Assembly: GCA_038247995.1 (NCBI GenBank)
Contig: JBBRUG010000037.1
Coordinates: forward strand, 1-25,780
Origin: JBBRUG01 sp038247995
GTDB lineage: Bacteria > Chloroflexota > Chloroflexia > Chloroflexales > Chloroflexaceae
DNA: 25,780 nt
Direction of reading: 5' to 3'
Numbering within the stretch: position 1 is the stretch's first letter; each line of letters begins with the position of its first letter. Position numbers and translations under genes: made by a program. A model generated the notes under the pieces. The model saw only the letters and a program-made list of their open reading frames with translations, was not told where the DNA came from and searched no databases. Below, piece after piece: positions 21,974 through 25,780 of the stretch.

Positions 21974-22011
21974 CCCCGCTCCCGCTCAGGGAGCGGGGTT
22001 GGGGGTGCGGG
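21974..22011 (+). terminator. REP-like hairpin with G-quadruplex motif after the methyltransferase gene
   Basis: A perfect 10-bp stem (CCCCGCTCCC 21974-21983, GGGAGCGGGG 21989-21998, loop GCTCA) is followed by TTGGGGGTGCGGG. The right side contains four G-runs of three or more (21989-22011), fitting the canonical quadruplex pattern. It lies between converging genes and resembles dispersed REP-type palindromes followed by a G-rich tail; a genome-wide copy number would confirm that. Confidence 0.5.
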
Positions 22012-22070
22012 CAACGGCAAAAACCCTCCACCTGAGAGCCTGAGCGCCCCCCGTCCCGCGTGAATGCCGC

Positions 22071-22676
22071 TCACTCCCCTGTCTGATCAGCCAGAATACG
22101 ATGTACGTCGCGGCGCGCCTGTGCGAGGGTCTGCATCACAGCGCGTACCTGCTCGGCGCTCCCATGGCGCGCAGCCTGCATTACCACATCCAACAATGCC
22201 GAAGCGCTGCGCCGCAATTCGCCCAATTCGGCATCAGCCGTATCGGGGCGAAACTCGTGCCGCCCGTGGCCGTGCGCCTGATGCGCAGCCAGCGCCGCTT
22301 GGCCGGCTTCCGTAATTGTGTAGACCCGCTTGCCCTCGACCTGCTCGCTGATCAGGAAGCCCTCGTCTTCGAGCATTTGCAGCGTCGGGTAGACCGAACC
22401 AGGGCTTGGGCGATAAAAGCCGGCAAAGCGCCGCTCTAGTTCCTTGATCAGCTCATAGCCGTGGCGCGACTGCTCGGCAAGCAATTCCAGTAATGCAAAG
22501 CGAATATTGCCGCGCTTGTGGCGCCGCCGCGGGCCGCCTTCACCACCAAACGGATCGTCGCCGGGAGGGCCGCCAAATGGGCCGCCAAATGGCCGACCGC
22601 CGCGCGGACCAAACCAGAAACCCCGCTCTCGCCGCGGCTGACCTTCTCGATACCATTGCTTATGCTGATGACGCAT
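22071..22676 (-). CDS. PadR-family transcriptional regulator
   Basis: A 201-residue PadR regulator. The N terminus is a low-complexity Gly/Pro/Phe/Arg segment (about 15-55: GRPFGGPFGGPPGDDPFGG), common in one PadR subgroup. The winged helix is at about 57-125 (IRFALLELLAEQSRHGYELIKELERRFAGFYRPSPGSVYPTLQMLEDEGFL, then VEGKRVYTITEAG). The C-terminal helix bundle (150-195) should dimerise. PadR proteins repress transporter or stress genes and usually themselves. ATG 22676 has AAAGGAG (22682-22688) 5-6 nt away. The upstream region carries a pair of CGATATATCG palindromes, a likely autoregulatory operator. No target gene is adjacent in the same unit. Confidence 0.93.
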   Translation of the reverse strand: MRHQHKQWYREGQPRRERGFWFGPRGGRPFGGPFGGPPGDDPFGGEGGPRRRHKRGNIRFALLELLAEQSRHGYELIKELERRFAGFYRPSPGSVYPTLQMLEDEGFLISEQVEGKRVYTITEAGQAALAAHQAHGHGRHEFRPDTADAELGELRRSASALLDVVMQAARHGSAEQVRAVMQTLAQARRDVHRILADQTGE

Positions 22677-22689
22677 GTCATGCTCCTTT

Positions 22690-22741
22690 ACGATATATCG
22701 CTACCTACATGCACTACTATATCACGCTAACGATATATCGT
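22690..22741 (-). promoter_or_regulatory. Paired CGATATATCG operator upstream of padR
   Basis: Two identical 10-bp palindromes CGATATATCG, at 22691-22700 and 22731-22740, have centres exactly 40 bp apart (about four helical turns) and lie 14-64 bp upstream of the PadR start. The first nearly touches the Shine-Dalgarno. This is the expected geometry for an autoregulator binding as two dimers on one face. PadR binding itself is inferred. Confidence 0.65.
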
Positions 22742-22776
22742 CAATAGGTTTTTATCTCTCATAGGGGGCATGTGCA

Positions 22777-22797
22777 GCCTGCGGCGTGCAGCGTGCA
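22777..22797. repeat. GCGTGCA-type heptamers x3
   Basis: Units GCCTGCG, GCGTGCA, GCGTGCA lie in the intergenic region before the tRNA gene. Confidence 0.6.
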
Positions 22798-22842
22798 GAG
22801 CAGCAAGAGCATCCTAAGCGTGCAATGCGTATTAAAAGGTGC

Positions 22843-22874
22843 GTTCTCCCGCTTTACCGCTCTCCCGTTTTGCC
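22843..22874. repeat. Octamer array (GYTYTNCC) x4 overlapping the tRNA -35
   Basis: Four consecutive 8-bp units: GTTCTCCC, GCTTTACC, GCTCTCCC, GTTTTGCC. The reverse complement of GCTTTACC is GGTAAAGC, so this is the same family as the array at 25277-25316 in opposite orientation. The last unit overlaps the -35 box of the tRNA promoter. Confidence 0.8.
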
Positions 22875-22898
22875 TTTTACCCACCTCCCGCATATAAT
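22870..22898 (+). promoter_or_regulatory. Sigma-70 promoter of the tRNA gene
   Basis: -35 TTGCCT (22870-22875, 4 of 6), 17-bp spacer, -10 TATAAT (22893-22898, perfect). The start would be near 22905, about 38 nt before the mature tRNA. Confidence 0.75.
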
Positions 22899-22942
22899 GG
22901 TCGGCGAAAGCAATGCCCGTACGCCCCCCGCCTCCTGCATCC

Positions 22943-23017
22943 GGGCCGCTAGCTCAACGGCAGAGCAATCGGCTCATAACCGACGGGTTCTGGGTTCGAA
23001 TCCCGGGCGGCCCACCA
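22943..23017 (+). tRNA. tRNA with CAU anticodon (elongator Met or Ile2)
   Basis: A complete cloverleaf: acceptor stem GGGCCGC/GCGGCCC, D-stem GCTC/GAGC with a short loop, anticodon stem 22968-22972/22980-22984 (one terminal A-C mismatch), loop CTCATAA with anticodon CAT at 22975-22977, T arm CTGGG-TTCGAAT-CCCGG, discriminator A23014 and an encoded CCA (23015-23017). A CAU anticodon means Met or lysidine-modified Ile(AUA). The G1-C72 pair and the absence of three G-C pairs in the anticodon stem exclude the initiator. Distinguishing elongator Met from Ile2 needs comparison with the genome's other CAU tRNAs or identity-element scoring. Confidence 0.95.
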
Positions 23018-23020
23018 GCC

Positions 23021-23089
23021 AATGCAAAATGTAAAATGTAAAATGCGCACGGGTCATTTTGCGTTTTGCATTTTGCATTTTGTATTTTG
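23021..23089. repeat. Inverted heptamer arrays (AATGYAA and TTTTGCA) forming a long hairpin after the tRNA
   Basis: The left array has three to four AATGYAA heptamers (23021-23048); the right array has about five TTTTGCA-type heptamers (23055-23089). The arms 23024-23045 and 23055-23076 pair over 22 positions with three U-G wobbles and no mismatch in plus-strand RNA (9-nt loop). It starts 7 nt after the tRNA CCA and may terminate or process the tRNA transcript. It also provides the whole upstream region of the next gene. Confidence 0.85.
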
Positions 23090-24610
23090 ATGCGCGTCAT
23101 TGTAATTGGCGGCGGCCTCGCAGGCCTGAGCGCCGCGTTACACCTGGCCGAGGCCGGCTACGCGCCGCTGTTACTCGAAGCCGCGCCACAACTCGGCGGG
23201 CGCGTTGCCGGCGGCGCAACCATTACGCTTAACCACGCCGACCGCGAGTGGCATTTCACCGCCGAGCACGGCATCCACGGCCTCTGGGGGCAGTACCGTA
23301 ACCTGCGCGCAACCCTCGCGCGCCACGCCATTGCCCCCGATCTGGTGCCGGCCCGCCATGAGGATTGGCTGCACAGCAGCGGCACTGCCGTCCGTCGCGC
23401 TGAGGCGGGTAGCATCGTGCGACGCAGCCGCATCCCGGCCCCATTCCACTACCTCAGCCTGCTCGTCCGGCCTGCCTTCCTGGCCATGCTCACCCCCGCC
23501 GATCTACTCGGCCTGCCGCGCGTTGTGGGCAGCCTCTACCTGGCCCTGGCCTACGATCCGCTCAGCGAACCGACCCCACTCGCCGGGCGCACCGCCGCCG
23601 ATCTTTTCACCGCCTGGCCACCCCGTCTGCGCGCCTTCCTCACCGCGCTGATGCGTTCCGGCCTGGCCGATCATCCCGAGCAAGTGCCGCTCGGCGGCTT
23701 TCTCGCTTTTCTGCGCTTCTACACGCTGCTCCGCCGCGATGCCTGGGCCTTCAGTTATTTCCCCGCCGATAGCGGCAGCGCAATGATCACGCCCCTCGCC
23801 ACGGTGATCGCCAACCACGGCGGCACGATCCAGACTGCGGCCGGCGTCGAGCAGATCGAACGGGATGATCACGGCTGGCGCGTGCACTGGCGCGTCGGCG
23901 CAACCCACCACGTAGCCTCCGCCCGGCAGCTGATTGTAGCGCTCGATGCTCCTGCCGCTCAACAATTACTGCTCAATGGCCACACCACTGTTGCGGCAGC
24001 CCAGGAACTCAGCTGGCCCACCGGCCTGGCTACCGGTGTCGTACGGCTCTGGTTCAGTCGCGCCCCAACCCGCGGCGCTGAATCAGGCATCTGTAGCGGG
24101 TCGTTCACGATCGATAACTTCTTCTGGCTGCAACACTTTCAGCACGAAGTGGGCGCATGGCACGCGGCCACCGGCGGTAGCCTGGTCGAAGCGCACATCT
24201 ACGGCCCCCCCGAGGTGCTCGCCCTCCCCGCTGCCACGCTGCTTGCCCGCGCAATCGGCGACATCCAACGCGCTTACCCGGAGTTACGCGGTAACCTGCT
24301 CCACCAGACCCTCCAACGCAATCCGCCCAGCCATACGCGCTTCGCCGCTGGGGCGGAAACCAACCAACTTGCTGTCGCCAGTCCCTGGCCTGATCTCAGC
24401 TGCTGCGGCGACTGGATTGCGTATCCGCATCCGGCGCTCTTCCTGGAACGTGCCACCGTCACCGGCATTGCCGCTGCGGCCCGGGCGATCAGCGCACTCG
24501 GCGGTAACCCACCAGACATCCTGCCCGCCCTGCCGCCCGAAGCGCCCGCCCGCGCCCTCGAACGCGCCTTGCGCGGGGTACGGAAACGCGTTCGGCAGAG
24601 ATCAGCCTGA
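23090..24610 (+). CDS. FAD-dependent oxidoreductase, carotenoid-desaturase/amine-oxidase-like
   Basis: A 506-residue flavoprotein. The N-terminal FAD-binding Rossmann motif is VIVIGGGLAGLSAALHLAEAGY, with the acidic E30 and the GGR(V) motif (36-39), as in phytoene desaturase, CrtU and amine-oxidase family members. The stretch AEHGIHGLWGQYRNLRATL resembles bacterial CrtU/isorenieratene-synthase-like desaturases, so a carotenoid ring or chain modification enzyme is a reasonable guess, but the substrate is not provable here. A C-terminal FAD motif (CCGDWIAYPHPALFLERATVTG) is present. Start at ATG 23090 because the Rossmann motif begins directly after it; no Shine-Dalgarno is visible since the heptamer hairpin occupies the leader. 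An in-frame ATG at 23066 lies within that array and is unlikely. Confidence 0.85.
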   Translation: MRVIVIGGGLAGLSAALHLAEAGYAPLLLEAAPQLGGRVAGGATITLNHADREWHFTAEHGIHGLWGQYRNLRATLARHAIAPDLVPARHEDWLHSSGTAVRRAEAGSIVRRSRIPAPFHYLSLLVRPAFLAMLTPADLLGLPRVVGSLYLALAYDPLSEPTPLAGRTAADLFTAWPPRLRAFLTALMRSGLADHPEQVPLGGFLAFLRFYTLLRRDAWAFSYFPADSGSAMITPLATVIANHGGTIQTAAGVEQIERDDHGWRVHWRVGATHHVASARQLIVALDAPAAQQLLLNGHTTVAAAQELSWPTGLATGVVRLWFSRAPTRGAESGICSGSFTIDNFFWLQHFQHEVGAWHAATGGSLVEAHIYGPPEVLALPAATLLARAIGDIQRAYPELRGNLLHQTLQRNPPSHTRFAAGAETNQLAVASPWPDLSCCGDWIAYPHPALFLERATVTGIAAAARAISALGGNPPDILPALPPEAPARALERALRGVRKRVRQRSA

Positions 24611-24631
24611 CCGTCCGACCGTTCGCAGTCT

Positions 24632-24730
24632 AACGACCAACGACCAACGACCAAAATTTTCATCCTTCATCCTTCATCCTTCATCCTTCATCCTTCATCC
24701 TTCATCCTTCATCCTTCATCCTTCATCCTT
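24632..24730. repeat. Two adjacent heptamer arrays: AACGACC x3 and CATCCTT x10
   Basis: Three perfect AACGACC units (24632-24652) are followed, after AAAATTTT, by ten perfect CATCCTT units (24661-24730). They fill nearly the whole gap between the oxidoreductase and the DinB gene. Unbroken identity over ten copies points to recent expansion. Confidence 0.97.
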
Positions 24731-24756
24731 CGTCTACCGTCCTTCAAGGAGGCCCC

Positions 24757-25263
24757 ATGCCCCACCCACTGCTTGTCCAGCTCCGCTTCACCCGCGACGA
24801 ATTCCAGCGCGCCCTCGCCGGCCTGACCGACGCCGATGCACGCCGCCGTTTCTTGCCGATGAACTGCATCAGTTGGAACATCGGGCACCTGGCCTGGCAA
24901 GAACAACGCTACTGGCTCTGGCGCGGGCAAGGTACGTTACTGCTGCCGGAGATCGACACCCAATTCAGCTTCGGCGCACCGGCCAGCACCCCCGAACTCA
25001 CCGCCGTCTGGGAGGCATGGCACACGATCGTCGCCGCCGCCGACCCCTGGCTCGACACGCTCAACGAGGCCGACATGGTCGCAGCGCCGCAAGGCTCCGA
25101 CGCGCCCGGAAACTCACTGCTCGGTACAATGTGCCTGCGCATGATCTATCACTACTGGTATCATCTCGGCGAGAGCATGGCCGTGCGCCAGATGCTTGGC
25201 CACACCGGTTTACCAGAGTTTGTTGGGTCAATGGACACAGTCGCACCGTATCGTTCAGGGTAG
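24757..25263 (+). CDS. DinB-family (DinB_2-like) metal-dependent protein
   Basis: A 168-residue four-helix-bundle protein of the DinB/YfiT superfamily. Likely metal ligands are H44 (NIGHLAWQEQRYW) and the pair H132/H136 (YHYWYHLGE), in the spacing typical of the family. Members include thiol-dependent transferases for mycothiol/bacillithiol and proteins of unknown function; the substrate here is unknown. The ATG has AAGGAGG (24746-24752) 4 nt upstream, the best ribosome binding site in this part of the window. It sits right after the 10-copy CATCCTT array and before an octamer array. Confidence 0.87.
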   Translation: MPHPLLVQLRFTRDEFQRALAGLTDADARRRFLPMNCISWNIGHLAWQEQRYWLWRGQGTLLLPEIDTQFSFGAPASTPELTAVWEAWHTIVAAADPWLDTLNEADMVAAPQGSDAPGNSLLGTMCLRMIYHYWYHLGESMAVRQMLGHTGLPEFVGSMDTVAPYRSG

Positions 25264-25276
25264 TAAAGCAGGAGAA

Positions 25277-25316
25277 CGGTAAAGCGGTAGAACGGTAGAA
25301 CGGTAAATCGGTAAAT
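25277..25316. repeat. Octamer array (CGGTARAN) x5
   Basis: Five consecutive 8-bp units: CGGTAAAG, CGGTAGAA, CGGTAGAA, CGGTAAAT, CGGTAAAT. This is the same family as the reverse-orientation array at 22843-22874. Confidence 0.9.
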
Positions 25317-25334
25317 CGGCTATCATCCGGCTAT

Positions 25335-25385
25335 GCTCAGTTCTCAGTAGGAATAAATCTGTGCCGTTGCAAATCCTAACTGAGC
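25335..25385 (+). promoter_or_regulatory. Inverted repeat enclosing the glycosyltransferase start
   Basis: GCTCAGTT (25335-25342) and AACTGAGC (25378-25385) are perfect complements and enclose the weak Shine-Dalgarno (AGGA, about 25349-25352) and the GTG start at 25361. A long-range stem could limit translation. The 35-nt loop makes it only moderately likely. Confidence 0.3.
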
Positions 25386-25780
25386 GCCCGCCGATCTCGG
25401 TGGTCATTCCCACCTACAATGCGCTACGCTACTTGCCGGCTTGTCTGGCGGCGCTGCGGGCGCAACTTACCGCACACGACGAGATTGTGCTGGTGGATAA
25501 TCACTCGCGTGATGGCGCCGGGGCATGGGCGCGCCGATACGCCCGCGATGTGCGGGTGTTGGAACTGCCGTATAACACGGGGTTTGCGGGCGGAACGAAT
25601 GCGGGGATTGCCGCAGCGCGCGGCGATCTACTACTGCTGATCAACGACGATGCGCTCGCCGAGCCGGGCTGTATAACGGCGCTCTGGCATGCCCTCTGCG
25701 CAACGCCGACAGCGGGGGTTGCTGCCGGGGTACTCACGTTCAGTCGCCGGCCAACAATTATCGCCTCGGCCGGGATTATG
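25361..25780 (+). CDS. GT2-family glycosyltransferase (partial, cut by window end)
   Basis: An open frame of 140 codons from a GTG start to the window edge, no stop. It shows the GT-A fold of family 2: SVVIPTYNALRYLPACLAAL (N-terminal nucleotide-binding strand), DEIVLVDNHSRDGA, NTGFAGGTNAGI (the rhamnosyltransferase-type stretch) and LLLINDDALAEPG holding the DD metal-binding motif. It probably adds a sugar to a polysaccharide, glycolipid or glycoprotein using a nucleotide-sugar donor. No ATG is available before the conserved start; AGGA lies 8 nt before the GTG. The remaining C terminus and neighbours lie outside the window, so a surface-polysaccharide locus may begin here. Confidence 0.88.
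   Translation, partial: MPLQILTERPPISVVIPTYNALRYLPACLAALRAQLTAHDEIVLVDNHSRDGAGAWARRYARDVRVLELPYNTGFAGGTNAGIAAARGDLLLLINDDALAEPGCITALWHALCATPTAGVAAGVLTFSRRPTIIASAGIM

Noticed and set aside
22943..23017. Initiator tRNA-fMet
   Set aside because: The first acceptor pair is G-C and the anticodon stem lacks the three G-C pairs typical of initiators.
23066..23090. Upstream ATG giving MHFAFCIL before the flavoprotein
   Set aside because: These codons are the heptamer array itself; the FAD-binding motif begins right after the ATG at 23090.
24661..24730. Possible CRISPR array
   Set aside because: The units are 7 bp with no spacers, so they are simple tandem repeats. No cas genes are present in the window.
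23946..25298. 450-codon plus-strand ORF with FILHPSS repeats
   Set aside because: It is out of frame with both the flavoprotein and the DinB protein and stays open only because the 7-bp CATCCTT array contains no stop in any frame.

Overview
The window is a 25.8 kb stretch of GC-rich bacterial chromosome with no phage, plasmid, CRISPR or insertion-sequence signature. The gene content points to a member of the Chloroflexota, probably class Chloroflexia (Chloroflexus/Roseiflexus/Oscillochloris-like): a DUF3160 lipoprotein, a LacD-type class I aldolase in a stand-alone position, a UbiB/ABC1 kinase, a group 2 sigma-70 factor and many short unlinked operons. This assignment is inference from gene families, not a database match.

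Layout. 110-2823 (minus): an overlapping NarL-type response regulator and DesK-type sensor kinase. 3090-3348: a compact transcription unit for an undescribed 36-residue peptide with its own promoter, ribosome binding site and strong terminator. 3384-4922: an NtrB-like membrane histidine kinase. 5010-6842: typA/bipA, with a strong hairpin in its leader. 6843-7269: heptamer repeat arrays. 7270-8208: group 2 sigma factor. 8306-11692 (minus): UbiB/ABC1 kinase followed by a TPR protein. 11923-12237: a small unknown gene. 12328-13353 (minus): LacD-like aldolase, divergent from a 56-residue membrane-anchored protein at 13497. 13800-15542: fadD-like acyl-CoA ligase. 15741-20418: two consecutive lipoproteins (DUF3160, then CapA-like with a C-terminal FG-GAP-like region). 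20606-21052 (minus): YvlD/holin-4-2-like membrane protein, divergent from a methyltransferase (21161-21934). 22071-22676 (minus): PadR regulator with a paired palindromic operator. 22943-23017: tRNA with CAU anticodon. 23090-24610: FAD-dependent carotenoid-desaturase-like oxidoreductase. 24757-25263: DinB-family protein. 25361 to the window edge: start of a GT2 glycosyltransferase that begins with GTG.

The most unusual large-scale signal is that many intergenic gaps carry short tandem arrays whose unit is 7 bp (sometimes 8 or 21 bp), each with a different consensus: GCCTGCC, CATCCTT, AACGACC, ATTCAGG, GTYGTCT, AATGYAA, GTGTTGC and CGGTARAN families. Some arrays enter coding ends (the 11923 gene and the CapA-like gene), some form long RNA hairpins (after the tRNA), and one overlaps a promoter -35 box. 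They recall the heptanucleotide STRR repeats known from cyanobacteria.

The second interesting signal is the 36-aa peptide gene lying between two sensor-kinase loci. Its function is unknown. The genes otherwise form many short units, and I see no single pathway shared by all of them.
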